Shown here piece by piece: positions 53,935 through 63,789 of a stretch of 64,000 nt of DNA; the stretch's first letter is position 1, and the number at the start of each line of letters is the position of its first letter. Source of the DNA: Legionella geestiana. GTDB taxonomy: Bacteria; Pseudomonadota; Gammaproteobacteria; Legionellales; Legionellaceae. The notes beneath the pieces were generated by a model, which saw only the letters and a program-made list of their open reading frames with translations, did no database searches and was not told the origin of the DNA. The position numbers were made by a program, and so were the translations under genes. Location: NCBI RefSeq assembly GCF_004571195.1, contig NZ_CP038271.1, positions 1,230,001 to 1,294,000 on the forward strand, written 5' to 3'.

Positions 53935-56082
53935 TTACAACTGGCCGCGCACCTGTGTTGCCGCCTCTATGGTGACACGTGCTACTTCAACCAGTTCGTT
54001 GAAGGGGATGGGGGAGGGAGTGCCTGACATAATGGCCGAAAGGAACGCGCGGGCGCAGGCTTCGTGCCCCTTGTCCTGCTTCCATAAGGCCATTTTCTTG
54101 AAATCCGGCCACCCAAATCCCTTAAGTACCCGAAAATTATCAAGCTGCAGAATGCGCCCCGCGGTAAAGACTTCAATCCGCTCTTTGGGAAAAGAACTCG
54201 CACCATTTGCCAGATAATGAATGGTTCCTGTTGAGCCGTCCGCAAAGCCGAGTGTTATCGCAACATTATCCTCGGTCACCGCCATGCTGTCGTTTTTTCC
54301 AATACTGCGGGCAGATACGCTGGTGATATCCTGACCGGCAAGAAAACGCATTAAATCAATAAAATGGCATGCCTCTCCAATGATACGACCACCACCGATG
54401 TCTGGATTCTGCGTCCAGTGTTCTGCAGGAATTTTACCGGCGTTCACGGTCATGATAAATGCTTTTGGTTCCACAACCCCCTCGAGCATCGCCTTCATTT
54501 TGATGATGTGAGGCGAGAATCTGCGATTAAAACCGACCATCAGAAGGCGGCTGCTGCCAGCAAGCTCATTAGTTAACCGGGCTGCCTGCACCTGTGATAA
54601 TTCCTCAAGGTTGAGTGCCAGTGGCTTTTCAACAAACACGTGTTTATGACGATTAAGCGCTTTGGTCACAAACCCTGCGTGCGTATCATGGCGCGTGACA
54701 ATGACTACCGTGTTTATCTCAGGTGTATCCAGCATGCTGTCAACATCGGTGGAGGCTATCGCAAATCCGGCTTTTTTACCGTGAATAACCGCGTTCACCC
54801 CGCCTGAGGTGACCAGGGTATGAAACTGTGCTCCGCTTCGTTGAAGGGCCGGCAACAGCATGCGCGAGGCGTAATTTCCTGCGCCAATGACACCGAGTAC
54901 CGGTTTTGCAGGTGAAAAATGCACGCGATTATCTGAAAGCACAACCCGTCTGACCGCTCGCGCCTCTGCGGTCGCACTGTATTGAAGCAGCACACCCAGC
55001 GCGCTTCTGTCTTCAGTCAGCATCTGATACGCCGCAGGCGCTCCCTCAAAATTGTAACGGTGCGTTATCAGTGGCCTTACATCCAGCGCACCGGTGGCCA
55101 TCATATCAAGAACTGCTTCAAAATTGCGCTGCGCGGTCCAGCGCACATGGCCGATGGGGAAATCAAGGCCCTTTTCCTCATAGGCTGGCTCATAGCGTCC
55201 GGGTCCATAGGAGCAGGACACCTGAAAAGAGAGTTCCTTGTCGTAAAAATCAGCCCGGTTAAGTTCAAGACCCGCCACGCCAACAAGCACGATACGCCCA
55301 CGTTTTCGGCACATTCTCGCCGCCTGAGTCACGGGCTCACTGGAACGGGAAGAAGCCGTGATAAGTACGCCATCCACCCCAACACCACGGCTGAACGCAA
55401 GGCCGGCCTGAACCACATCCGCACCCTCATGCGAAGGATTGCAAATGGTCGCGCCAAATTTTTCAGCAAGCTCCAGCCTTGCATCATCAAAATCAACCGC
55501 CAGAACGCGACAACCATGGGCTCTCAAAAGCTGTACCGTCAAAAGTCCAATGAGTCCGACGCCCATGACTACAAACGATTCACCGAGCGTCGGCTGCACA
55601 AGGCGAATTCCCTGCAGGCCGATGCTTGCGACCACCGTAAACACGGCACTTTCATCATCCACTTCATCAGGAACCAGCGCGCAAAGCTTTGGGGAAACCC
55701 GAACCACTTCCGAATGCGGACCATTGCAGATTACCCGATCTCCGGGCTTGAAGCCGGTTACATTTTTACCCACCTCCGCCACGACTCCCATGCTGCAGTA
55801 TCCCAGCGAAACCGGTTGATCAAGCTTGGATTTAACGGCCTCAAGGGTATTCAGCAAACCATCGGTTTTTATTTTATCGAGCACCATCCGCACTTTTTCA
55901 GGCTGCTGACGCGCTTTCTGCAGGTAAGATGCCTTGCCAAAATCAACGAGCATCCGCTCCGTTCCGATTGAAATCAAGGAGCGGCTTGCGTGAATAACCA
56001 GAGTGTCAGCGGTTGCAGACATACAGGGCGCTTCTACAATGCTCGTCTCACCATTGCCCATGTTTTGCGTTATCTGTTTCAT
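53935..56082 (-). CDS. Fused zinc-type dehydrogenase and Gfo/Idh/MocA oxidoreductase
   Basis: 715 residues from the ATG at 56082 (AAAGGA upstream). Residues 1-355 are an MDR dehydrogenase (GYCSMGVVAEVG, FKPGDRVICNGPHSE, VMGVGLIGLLTVQLLR). Residues 380-715 are a GFO/IDH/MocA module with LGVIGAGNYASRMLLPAL, the EKPLALN motif and GFNRRFSP. The substrate is presumably a nucleotide sugar. Bi-domain proteins of this kind occur in polysaccharide loci beside heparinase genes, as here. Confidence 0.9.
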   Translation of the reverse strand: MKQITQNMGNGETSIVEAPCMSATADTLVIHASRSLISIGTERMLVDFGKASYLQKARQQPEKVRMVLDKIKTDGLLNTLEAVKSKLDQPVSLGYCSMGVVAEVGKNVTGFKPGDRVICNGPHSEVVRVSPKLCALVPDEVDDESAVFTVVASIGLQGIRLVQPTLGESFVVMGVGLIGLLTVQLLRAHGCRVLAVDFDDARLELAEKFGATICNPSHEGADVVQAGLAFSRGVGVDGVLITASSRSSEPVTQAARMCRKRGRIVLVGVAGLELNRADFYDKELSFQVSCSYGPGRYEPAYEEKGLDFPIGHVRWTAQRNFEAVLDMMATGALDVRPLITHRYNFEGAPAAYQMLTEDRSALGVLLQYSATAEARAVRRVVLSDNRVHFSPAKPVLGVIGAGNYASRMLLPALQRSGAQFHTLVTSGGVNAVIHGKKAGFAIASTDVDSMLDTPEINTVVIVTRHDTHAGFVTKALNRHKHVFVEKPLALNLEELSQVQAARLTNELAGSSRLLMVGFNRRFSPHIIKMKAMLEGVVEPKAFIMTVNAGKIPAEHWTQNPDIGGGRIIGEACHFIDLMRFLAGQDITSVSARSIGKNDSMAVTEDNVAITLGFADGSTGTIHYLANGASSFPKERIEVFTAGRILQLDNFRVLKGFGWPDFKKMALWKQDKGHEACARAFLSAIMSGTPSPIPFNELVEVARVTIEAATQVRGQL

Positions 56083-56111
56083 ATAATTCCTTTGGTTCAA
56101 TCTGTTCGCGC

Positions 56112-57344
56112 TTACACCACTCCACTGTCGACGGATTCAACCATCCCCGAAAACGCACTGTTCCGCATTTTTTCTGATGTTTGCGAAGCCTGCTGCATAA
56201 CCCCTTGAATGATGCGCGCGGCTTTGTGCATATCCGCTTCACTCAGGGTCGGATGAACGAGAAACATCAAACTGGTTTCGCCAAGACGCTTCGCGACCGG
56301 GAACTCTCTTGAGGGGCGTACGCCCGCTTTTTCAAACGCTTTTTCACGGTGAATTTCAGGGCAGCTGCCGCTGAAACAAGGTACATTCTGCGCCGCGATT
56401 TCCTGCATGATGCGATCACGATTCCAGTCAGGCTTCAGGTGTTCCGGTCGCACAAAAGTATAGTATTTGTAATGCGCATGACCGATGTGCTCCGGCGGAA
56501 AACTTAAGCGAAGCGCTGGAATGTAGGCAAGCGCGTGGCTGAGAATGGAGGCGTTACGGCTTCGCGTACGCAGCCATTCCGGCAGCTTTCTGAGCTGAGC
56601 ACGCCCAATTGCCGCCTGCACTTCCGTCATGCGCCAGTTGGTTCCAAAGGAGTCATGCAGCCAGCGGAATCCCGGAGGATGCTCTTGATGATAAACCGTT
56701 GCATAGCCTTTGCCGTGGTCTTTAAGCGTCCATATTTTTTCCCAGATTACCGGGTCATTGGTGGTGACCATGCCTCCTTCGCCACCAGTCGTGATAATTT
56801 TATCCTGGCAGAAAGAAAATGCGGCCACATCTCCCCATGCGCCCACCTGGCGCCCTTTATAAGTAGCACCATGCGCCTGTGCACAGTCTTCTATTACCTT
56901 GAGATTGTGGCGACGCGCCAGGTCCATGATGGCGTCCATGTTGCATGGCCATCCGGCAAGGTGTACGGCAATAATTGCTTTGGTTTTTGGGGTTATCAAC
57001 GGCTCTATGGTTTCTGCCGTAATGTTTTGCGATTCCTGGTTAACATCAGCAAGGACTGGTGTGGCGCCAAGCATCATGATGCAGCTGGCAGATGCAATAA
57101 AGGTTCTACAGGTAGTAATGACTTCATCGCCCGGACCAATGTCAAGGGCATGTAAGGCGGCCTCGAGCGCTACCGTACCATTCATGACGGCAACGGCATA
57201 TTGTGTACCTACCGCTTCTGCATATTCCTGTTCGAACGCTTTACACTCGTTCCCTGTCCAATAATTGGTTTTTCCAGAAGACAACACGCGCTCTACTGCA
57301 TCAAGTTCTTCTTGTGAGTGGTATGGCCAATGAGTGTTTTGCAT
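56112..57344 (-). CDS. DegT/DnrJ/EryC1-type sugar aminotransferase
   Basis: 410 residues from the ATG at 57344 (AGGA eight nt upstream). PLP motifs: VMNGTVALEAALHAL, EDCAQAHGATYKGRQVG (the Asp near 160), and the Schiff-base Lys in SFCQDKIITTGGEGG near residue 186. It would aminate a keto-sugar nucleotide for surface glycan synthesis. Usual length for the family is about 370-400. The final 25 residues are a hydrophilic extension. Shares the operon with the priming transferase. Confidence 0.9.
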   Translation of the reverse strand: MQNTHWPYHSQEELDAVERVLSSGKTNYWTGNECKAFEQEYAEAVGTQYAVAVMNGTVALEAALHALDIGPGDEVITTCRTFIASASCIMMLGATPVLADVNQESQNITAETIEPLITPKTKAIIAVHLAGWPCNMDAIMDLARRHNLKVIEDCAQAHGATYKGRQVGAWGDVAAFSFCQDKIITTGGEGGMVTTNDPVIWEKIWTLKDHGKGYATVYHQEHPPGFRWLHDSFGTNWRMTEVQAAIGRAQLRKLPEWLRTRSRNASILSHALAYIPALRLSFPPEHIGHAHYKYYTFVRPEHLKPDWNRDRIMQEIAAQNVPCFSGSCPEIHREKAFEKAGVRPSREFPVAKRLGETSLMFLVHPTLSEADMHKAARIIQGVMQQASQTSEKMRNSAFSGMVESVDSGVV

Positions 57345-57472
57345 ATACTTCATCCTGAATATTCAATCCGATTCCATGCGCCAGACATGCGCGCCATCCG
57401 AGGCTGCTGTGCAGCCGATAGATTTACGATGTTACCCTTCCTTTAAAGCCAGACATCCAGTCTGACAGCGTT

Positions 57473-58120
57473 TTAACCTCCTTTATCTCCTGAACTTACC
57501 GCAGGGTGAGTGCCCGTGTTAAATGCATCAAAACGTGACACTGTCGCCTGCCCTGTTTCGTTAATTCCCTGGCGCAGAATCACGGCAAAAACGGTCTTTA
57601 TAAGAATTTTGATATCCAGCATAAAGGAGATATTCTGCGTGTACCATACATCGTGTTCAAACTTGCTCTCCCAGCTGAGCGTATTTCGTCCATTAACCTG
57701 CGCCCAACCAGTGAGTCCGGGGCGCGCATCATGCCGATGCTGCTGCTGCGGGCTGTAATGCGGCAGGTATTCAACCAGCAGCGGACGAGGCCCCACAAGG
57801 CTCATGTCACCTTTCAGCACGTTATAAAGCTCTGGGAGTTCATCAAGACTTAAACTCCTGAGCACACGGCCAACAGGGTGAGCGCGCTCTGCATCACTTT
57901 TCATGACATTCTGCGCATCACGAACTTCTTTCATGGTTCTAAATTTATAAAGCTTAAAAATCTGGCCTTTAAGCCCCGGTCGCTCCTGCATAAACAAAAC
58001 GGGCGCACCAAGCGTAAGGCGCACCAGCAGAGCAATCAGTATCATGAGTGGTGAGAGTAATAAAAGCATCGATGCTGCAATCACTACATCAAAAATACGC
58101 TTACCCCATTTCTGGTACAT
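57473..58120 (-). CDS. Priming sugar-1-phosphate transferase (PglC/WcaJ C-terminal type)
   Basis: 215 residues with one N-terminal reentrant membrane segment (RIFDVVIAASMLLLLSPLMILIAL, seen as DVVIAASMLLLLSP). PGPT motifs: KFRTM, SLDELPELYNVLKGDMSLVGPRP (seen as LDELPELYNV and DMSLVGPRP) and RPGLTGWAQVNGRN. It starts a glycan by attaching a sugar phosphate to undecaprenyl phosphate. Monotopic small form lacking the WcaJ N-terminal membrane domain. Its start overlaps the GT4 gene by 20 nt and has GGGGGAG upstream. Confidence 0.93.
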   Translation of the reverse strand: MYQKWGKRIFDVVIAASMLLLLSPLMILIALLVRLTLGAPVLFMQERPGLKGQIFKLYKFRTMKEVRDAQNVMKSDAERAHPVGRVLRSLSLDELPELYNVLKGDMSLVGPRPLLVEYLPHYSPQQQHRHDARPGLTGWAQVNGRNTLSWESKFEHDVWYTQNISFMLDIKILIKTVFAVILRQGINETGQATVSRFDAFNTGTHPAVSSGDKGG

Positions 58121-59351
58121 GAGCTCCCCCTCGGCTTGCAGCCATTACCCGCTCCAGCACGTTCACAAACTCTGCCGCAAGCGTGTCTCTGTCAAATTTT
58201 TTTGCAAGTACTGCGGCATTGCGTCCGTAAAGCCTGCACTTTTCACGGTTTTCGGCTAATTCTAAAAGACGCGCAGCAAACAGTTGTGCATCTCCCGGCG
58301 CCACAGAAAAGCCGCAGTCGGCTTCCTGTATCAGTTCTGACAACCAGCCCGGGTAATTGCAGATAACCGCAAGACCGCTCGCAATATAGTCAAAAAACTT
58401 ATTTGGTGAGGTTCCATAATAAAAAGCCGGTACATTCTGCAACACCATCAAACCAACATCCGCTCGACGATAAAGACCCGCTATCGCCTGCTTTGGCAGG
58501 GTGGGCAAAAAGACGCAGTTATCAAGGCTCTCCCGCTGAGCACGCTCAATAAGCGCGGGCTTTATTTTTCCATCACCGACAAAGAGCAGTTTGATGTGTG
58601 ATGCATTCTGCCGTTTTAATTCTTTCGCCACATCGAGCAGCGCATCAAGACCATTGGCTAATCCGTGAGAGCCTGCAAAAATTCCCACAAAATCTTCAGG
58701 ATTAATTCCTGCTGGAGACTGACTCGGTAAATCTTCTGTGAAAAGTGCATTATCACAACCATTGGGAATCATGCTGATGCGTGATGAGTCGATATTAAGT
58801 GCCTTTATGCCTTCGACAATCCCCGGAGCGAGACCGATACAGTGATCAGCCGCATGGCAGCTTGTCCACTCCAGCATTGACATCGCCTTAAGTACCAGAG
58901 GATTGGTAATTACGCCCATGGCGCGGGGCAGCTCCGGCCATAAATCACGCACCTCAAACACAAAGGGTTTTCGACGAAAGATTTTTGCAAAAATGCCAGG
59001 AATACCCGCGGTCAATGGCGTAGAGGTGGCAAATACAAGGTCATATTTATGCACGAGCGCTATCCAGACTGCGCGCATGGAATACTGTAAAAACATAAGG
59101 GTGCGGGTAAAAAAACCCTGACTATTGGAATAAGGCAGGTTCAACTCGATAATATCGATACCATCAACAGTGCCGCAGCGCCTGCCTCGATGAAATTCAC
59201 CCTGAAGACCGGTAACACCGGAGCTGTAACGGCCACAGACCATGGTCACTTCATGGCCAAGAGCAACAAGACGTCTGGCAAACTCATAGGAACGGGTACC
59301 GCCGCCACCGCCGGTATTGGTGTAATGCTGATGAAAATATAATATGCGCAC
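58101..59351 (-). CDS. Glycosyltransferase family 4 (WbuB-like)
   Basis: 416 residues from a GTG at 59351, with AGGGAG six nt upstream, giving MRILYFHQHY. GT-B fold: the N-terminal GGGGGTRSYEFARRL loop and FVFEVRDLWPELP, then the C-terminal nucleotide site FVGDGKIKP and the ExxxxGxE-like YGTSPNKFFDYIASGLAVI (seen as SPNKFFDYIASGLAV). It likely adds the second sugar of the repeat unit. Resembles WbuB-type N-acetylfucosamine transferases. A TTG 24 nt upstream is less likely. Confidence 0.9.
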   Translation of the reverse strand: MRILYFHQHYTNTGGGGGTRSYEFARRLVALGHEVTMVCGRYSSGVTGLQGEFHRGRRCGTVDGIDIIELNLPYSNSQGFFTRTLMFLQYSMRAVWIALVHKYDLVFATSTPLTAGIPGIFAKIFRRKPFVFEVRDLWPELPRAMGVITNPLVLKAMSMLEWTSCHAADHCIGLAPGIVEGIKALNIDSSRISMIPNGCDNALFTEDLPSQSPAGINPEDFVGIFAGSHGLANGLDALLDVAKELKRQNASHIKLLFVGDGKIKPALIERAQRESLDNCVFLPTLPKQAIAGLYRRADVGLMVLQNVPAFYYGTSPNKFFDYIASGLAVICNYPGWLSELIQEADCGFSVAPGDAQLFAARLLELAENREKCRLYGRNAAVLAKKFDRDTLAAEFVNVLERVMAASRGGAHVPEMG

Positions 59352-59395
59352 GACGTCTCCCTGTTTTGCACACAATAATCGTTACGGGTAAGTCC

Positions 59396-61549
59396 CTATA
59401 CCGCCTGTTTTGAGGAGATCTCCAGACTTGTACTGATATTTCCAAACATCTCGACTCGCCTGATTATTGGCCCATCACCATTGCCAAGATGAATATCGGC
59501 CTGCCAATCCGATGATGCTGCTTTTAAATGCTGCCCCTCAAGCACAACATCGATTGCCTGGGGGCTGAATACGGTCCAAAACACCACTTTTTTCGCCCGC
59601 ACTTCTGACACTTTACTGAGTGCAGGCGCCTTCTTGTGATAATAAAGGGATTGCCAGCCATATGCCTGGTCACTGGATGCCCGCGTCAGCCTGTGCACGG
59701 CCGACACGGAGGCGCCAGTCATGATGGTATACGCGAGGCCTTCAGGATGCAGGTTTAAACAACCGGTTTCAGGATTCCACTGATGGGGGAAATCACCGGT
59801 CAACCAGTGGAGCGTGTAGTCATGCATACCGTCACTCTGGAGTGCATCGATAACAACCCAGTGCTCTTCACCCAGACAAATAACTGCCCGACGGTGAGAG
59901 ACCGGATGACGCATGCGGGCATAGCCATTGTGCTGTCCCTGCCAGCAGACAACATGGGCTGATTCTTCAACATTAAGAAGTTCAGCACGGCTCCACGGCA
60001 ACCACAAAAACCGGCTCACTTTATCCATCTGATCCATTCCATCCACCATTATGGTGTTATGAAAACGGGTAGATGAAAAGTTCGCATCTTCACGGTCGGA
60101 AGGGTTGTAACTGAAGGTTCCAGGATCCATGGCCATGTTAAAACCTTTCCACCATATATCCACATGAAGCTGGTCTGCATGTGCCGGCCGATGCCTGAAG
60201 CTGGCGCACCGAATCAGTGCCCAGCCACTTGCTTTACGGATAGTGTAATATCCCCCCTCGGCTGCGGCGAATGATGCAGGCGATGTGGCCTCAACCGGTG
60301 CGCTCAGTGCAGACTCTCCAAACAGCCACAATAAATCTTCATCCCAGGGGCCTTCGTTAAAGCAGCGCTTTCCACGAAAATAATAGGACATCGCCTGCAA
60401 AACAGGCCGATAGTCCTGATAATCACAGTTACAAAGGGGCAAAATCAGGGCGCCATCATTTGAGCCGGAGTTCGGCACTTTACCCGTCAGAGGGTCATGC
60501 AGCTGGTATAAAAACTGCCAGGCCTTTTCTATTTTTTGCAAAAGTGCGGTATCAAGCGGGAACGATAGCCTGCGACTTACTGCAAACACCCAAAGATAGT
60601 CCTGCAGCATTACCCGATGATAATTCAGTGAATGCTGACTAAAGCCACCATCTGCATAGACCAGACGGTCAGCTTCGCGACAAAGATGCTGCATGCCTGT
60701 TTTAACCCATTGGCCTGCCTGCCTGAATTCGGGGAAAAGCACACCGACTGCCCACAATCCCATGGCTTCGCTGATGCCGTGGTTATTTTGCTGATTGAGG
60801 GCATAGTCAATGTTTGCAAAAATCCGGTGTGCAGACTCTCCAAGCATTACCGCAAGATTTTTGATGCGTTCAGGTGTAGTGGCTTTTGCAGAAAGAAAAG
60901 CAAAAAAAGCAAAGCAGCAGGCCATCACTCGAAAGCTTATTTCCTGTCCACATTTCCAGTGCACGCCTTCATTAGGCGGATTATGTCGCCACCAGTCTTC
61001 AAACAACTGCCAGAAGCTTTCAGCATATTGCTCATCGCCCGTTCGCCCCCACGCACGAACCAGGGTATAGGCAAAGCCAAAGCGCCCGAGCTCCCAGACA
61101 AGCTTGATATCGCCCTGCGCAAAATCCGGTATCTCGGACCAGTGTCCCTTGGGATAGATAGACGCTTTATCAATCGGGTTTTGCCACCAGTTCGGCGGGT
61201 ATCCGAGGGGCAGCGTCATATGGGAAAAAAGGGTAAAGGTACCGTTTTGTATCGCCCGCGCCTCGGCAATGGCGTCTTTTTCAGCTGTGGTAAAACGGTC
61301 CCAGTCAACCGCCGAAACAACTACAGGCAAATGAGGTGCCTCAAACCTGCGATATTGCGCGTAGGCCACGTCATCGGCAAACACCGGATTATCGCTAAGA
61401 GCTGTAAGTGAGCATTGCTGATGCGTCTTAACCGGCGTTTTTTGGCGCATCAACCCGGCTTGAGCCTTGAGGGCATACAAAAGCCTTGAGGCGGTCCAGC
61501 CAACCCCCATATACCTGACCAGCTGCAGCGCGTGACGAATCTTTTTCAT
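59396..61549 (-). CDS. Heparinase II/III-family protein (second, longer copy)
   Basis: 717 residues. Alpha-toroid segment with WELGRFGFAYTLVRAWGRT, NNHGISEAMGLWAVG and HSLNYHRVMLQDYLW, and a C-terminal beta-sandwich with RHRPAHADQLHVDIWWKG and RFHNTIMVDGMDQM, the family's equivalents of GHAHAD and HNT. No signal peptide is visible, so where it acts is unclear. It is distinct from the copy at 52174 in length and sequence. Second gene of the minus-strand unit. Confidence 0.88.
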   Translation of the reverse strand: MKKIRHALQLVRYMGVGWTASRLLYALKAQAGLMRQKTPVKTHQQCSLTALSDNPVFADDVAYAQYRRFEAPHLPVVVSAVDWDRFTTAEKDAIAEARAIQNGTFTLFSHMTLPLGYPPNWWQNPIDKASIYPKGHWSEIPDFAQGDIKLVWELGRFGFAYTLVRAWGRTGDEQYAESFWQLFEDWWRHNPPNEGVHWKCGQEISFRVMACCFAFFAFLSAKATTPERIKNLAVMLGESAHRIFANIDYALNQQNNHGISEAMGLWAVGVLFPEFRQAGQWVKTGMQHLCREADRLVYADGGFSQHSLNYHRVMLQDYLWVFAVSRRLSFPLDTALLQKIEKAWQFLYQLHDPLTGKVPNSGSNDGALILPLCNCDYQDYRPVLQAMSYYFRGKRCFNEGPWDEDLLWLFGESALSAPVEATSPASFAAAEGGYYTIRKASGWALIRCASFRHRPAHADQLHVDIWWKGFNMAMDPGTFSYNPSDREDANFSSTRFHNTIMVDGMDQMDKVSRFLWLPWSRAELLNVEESAHVVCWQGQHNGYARMRHPVSHRRAVICLGEEHWVVIDALQSDGMHDYTLHWLTGDFPHQWNPETGCLNLHPEGLAYTIMTGASVSAVHRLTRASSDQAYGWQSLYYHKKAPALSKVSEVRAKKVVFWTVFSPQAIDVVLEGQHLKAASSDWQADIHLGNGDGPIIRRVEMFGNISTSLEISSKQAV

Positions 61550-61613
61550 GACTGGATGACTCTGGCGTATCTACAGGACATCGCCCCCCACCCTCTGACG
61601 ATGTCCACCTGAT

Positions 61614-62966
61614 TTATAAACTGTCAACACCCGGATGGTAACGTGTAAAAAGCGTTTTGGCATCAAGCGCCAAGGCCACCGCGACGGAAATCATAAACCC
61701 TATAAAGAGCCCCGCCAGCATAAAGAGCGTGCGGTTTGGAGAGGTTGGTCGAGTATCAATATCGGGTGCACCGGCAATCTGGTAGGCTTTAACGTCTTTT
61801 GTATTGAAAGTCAGTCCTTTAAGGTGTTCGATGGCAGCTTTTTTCTCAATAATGCCTTTGGTATATGGCTCATCGTTGATACGCTTCTCAAGTGCCAGAA
61901 TGTTTCTGTCATTGTTAATTTTGTAAAGTTTTTCCTGAAGCGCCGAAACTTTTTGCGAGTATGCAAGGGACTGCTTGCGCGATTCTATCAGTTCGATTTC
62001 CTTCTCGAGGTAACGTGTACCACGAAGATAAAGGTCATTACGGTTGTTAATATCAATAACAACGGCTTTATCTCCAACGCGCTGGGGACGGTCATAACCA
62101 TTCACAATACCAAGGCGGCGTGCAATAACCAGTGCGTGCTTCAAATTTTCGAGGCGGTATTGCTTGTCGCGCGTATCACGCATGGTCATGGCAACGAGGC
62201 TGTCATTAAGAGAAGCCAGCTGTATGGCACGTTTGTCTTTTAAAAGCTCAACCGTATTTTGACGTTTTTTCTTGATAACAGCGATATCCTTAACCATTTC
62301 TTTCTGGAGTTTTTCAATGCTCAGTTGAACCATTACCTTTTTATCACGTACAAGATCGTCCAAAATGCGATTATTGGTATACTCGAGATATTCGATGTTT
62401 TTATCTGCATTAAAACTCAGTACCGGTGAAACTGTTATCAAATCGGCCTCAAGACTGTTGTCTTTCATGACTTCTTTGTTTTTGACTTTATTTTCTGAAT
62501 TATTTTTGCGGATAACCGATACTCTGTAGGCGTCTGCAAGTTTATTAAGGGTGCGAATTTTCGCTTTTTCAGTGCTGATTCCTTTCTCGGCAAATACTTT
62601 CTGAGCGATGCCGCTTGCAGAGAGGTAATCGATGATATTACCGCGCTGTTCAAGTTTTTTCACAAAAAGTTTAAACAACCCTGTACCTTTTAGTTGCATG
62701 TCAGAGTTATGGAGCAGGTTTTCATACATGTACAACCGCGGTGCCACGATGCTGGTTCTGACCTGGTAGGTGGGCGTTATAAAAAAGGAAAACAGCCATC
62801 CGATAACAGCAGCGGCGGCGGTAGCGGCAAGGATGGTCCATCGGTGTTTATAGAAACAAAGGACAATACTGATAAAATCAATGCGACTGCCAAAATACTG
62901 CCCGTTTGTTGTTGTATGCTCAGGCTGCAGCATGTTTGGTTTTGGTAAATCCATTTGACCGTTCAT
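61614..62966 (-). CDS. Wzz/GumC-type polysaccharide co-polymerase
   Basis: 450 residues. One membrane helix near 44-64 (RWTILAATAAAAVIGWLFSFF, seen as ILAATAAAAVIGWLFSF), a long coiled-coil periplasmic region to about 410, and a second helix near 420-440 preceded by the Pro-rich DTRPTSPNRT. No Walker motif, so no fused kinase. Such proteins set chain length of O-antigen or exopolysaccharide with a Wzy polymerase. First gene of the seven-gene unit; 250 bp separate it from the divergent acetyltransferase. The Lys-rich coiled coil is A/T-richer than its neighbours. Confidence 0.85.
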   Translation of the reverse strand: MNGQMDLPKPNMLQPEHTTTNGQYFGSRIDFISIVLCFYKHRWTILAATAAAAVIGWLFSFFITPTYQVRTSIVAPRLYMYENLLHNSDMQLKGTGLFKLFVKKLEQRGNIIDYLSASGIAQKVFAEKGISTEKAKIRTLNKLADAYRVSVIRKNNSENKVKNKEVMKDNSLEADLITVSPVLSFNADKNIEYLEYTNNRILDDLVRDKKVMVQLSIEKLQKEMVKDIAVIKKKRQNTVELLKDKRAIQLASLNDSLVAMTMRDTRDKQYRLENLKHALVIARRLGIVNGYDRPQRVGDKAVVIDINNRNDLYLRGTRYLEKEIELIESRKQSLAYSQKVSALQEKLYKINNDRNILALEKRINDEPYTKGIIEKKAAIEHLKGLTFNTKDVKAYQIAGAPDIDTRPTSPNRTLFMLAGLFIGFMISVAVALALDAKTLFTRYHPGVDSL

Positions 62967-63216
62967 TGCACAATATCCTTGTTAATGCAAACCGCTTCCA
63001 TACTCTGCGACAGATATTTCCAAAAAAGACTTTCACATCGCACGTTGACTTCATTCTATTGCGATTTGTCTGCTTGTCAAGGTCGCATCAGCACGCTTGT
63101 GAGATTAAGCGCCAGAGGCTTGCAGAGGCTCGATTGATGGTATTTTTTGGATATGCTAACCTCGTCACTAACGGCTGCCTCGTCAGTCATGCAGAATGAT
63201 ATGGACATGATTTTCA

Positions 63217-63789
63217 ATGAAAACGGCATTTGGAACACTCGCGCGGCTGCATTATCTTTCTCGAAGAGCATGGGCGCGCCTGCTTATGACTCTCTATAAA
63301 AATCGCCTCAAAAAATGCGGTCGAAACGTTGTTTTCGACCCCGTAAATTCTGTTATCACTTACGAGAGCGTAGAAATAGGTGACCATGTATTTATCGGCG
63401 GGGGCGCGTGGTTTTCATCGAGCGAGGCCGCTCCCGTTCGCATTGGTTCATGCGTCATGTTTGGCCCGGGCGTAACACTGCTTTGCGGAGACCATGCCTT
63501 TCGGGAGCGGGGCGTGCCGATGTATTTTGTCAAAAAGGACGCCCCCTCTAAACACTCGGCAGCGATTGATATCAAGGACGATGTCTGGATAGGTGCGAAT
63601 GTTACTGTTCTAAAAGGCGTCACGATTGGTCGCGGTTCCGTGATTGCGGCGGGCAGTGTGGTCAATAAACCTGTGCCTGAATATGCGATTGTCGCGGGCG
63701 TTCCCGCAAAAGTCATTGGCCAGCGATTTGACGATCAGGCCCTAAGTGAACATAAAGCGCTGCTTGAGAAAAACGGGTTTTTACCATGA
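63217..63789 (+). CDS. Left-handed beta-helix acyltransferase (WbbJ/maltose-acetyltransferase type)
   Basis: 190 residues. Hexapeptide repeats (VFIGGGAW, CVMFGPGVTLL, VWIGANVTVLKGVTIGRGSVI (seen as VWIGANVTVLKG), AAGSVVNKPVPEYAIVAGVPAKVIG (seen as YAIVAGVPAKVIG)) and the catalytic His in CGDHAFRERG near residue 91. It would O- or N-acetylate a sugar of the surface glycan. The gene overlaps the next by 4 nt (ATGA). Confidence 0.9.
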   Translation: MKTAFGTLARLHYLSRRAWARLLMTLYKNRLKKCGRNVVFDPVNSVITYESVEIGDHVFIGGGAWFSSSEAAPVRIGSCVMFGPGVTLLCGDHAFRERGVPMYFVKKDAPSKHSAAIDIKDDVWIGANVTVLKGVTIGRGSVIAAGSVVNKPVPEYAIVAGVPAKVIGQRFDDQALSEHKALLEKNGFLP

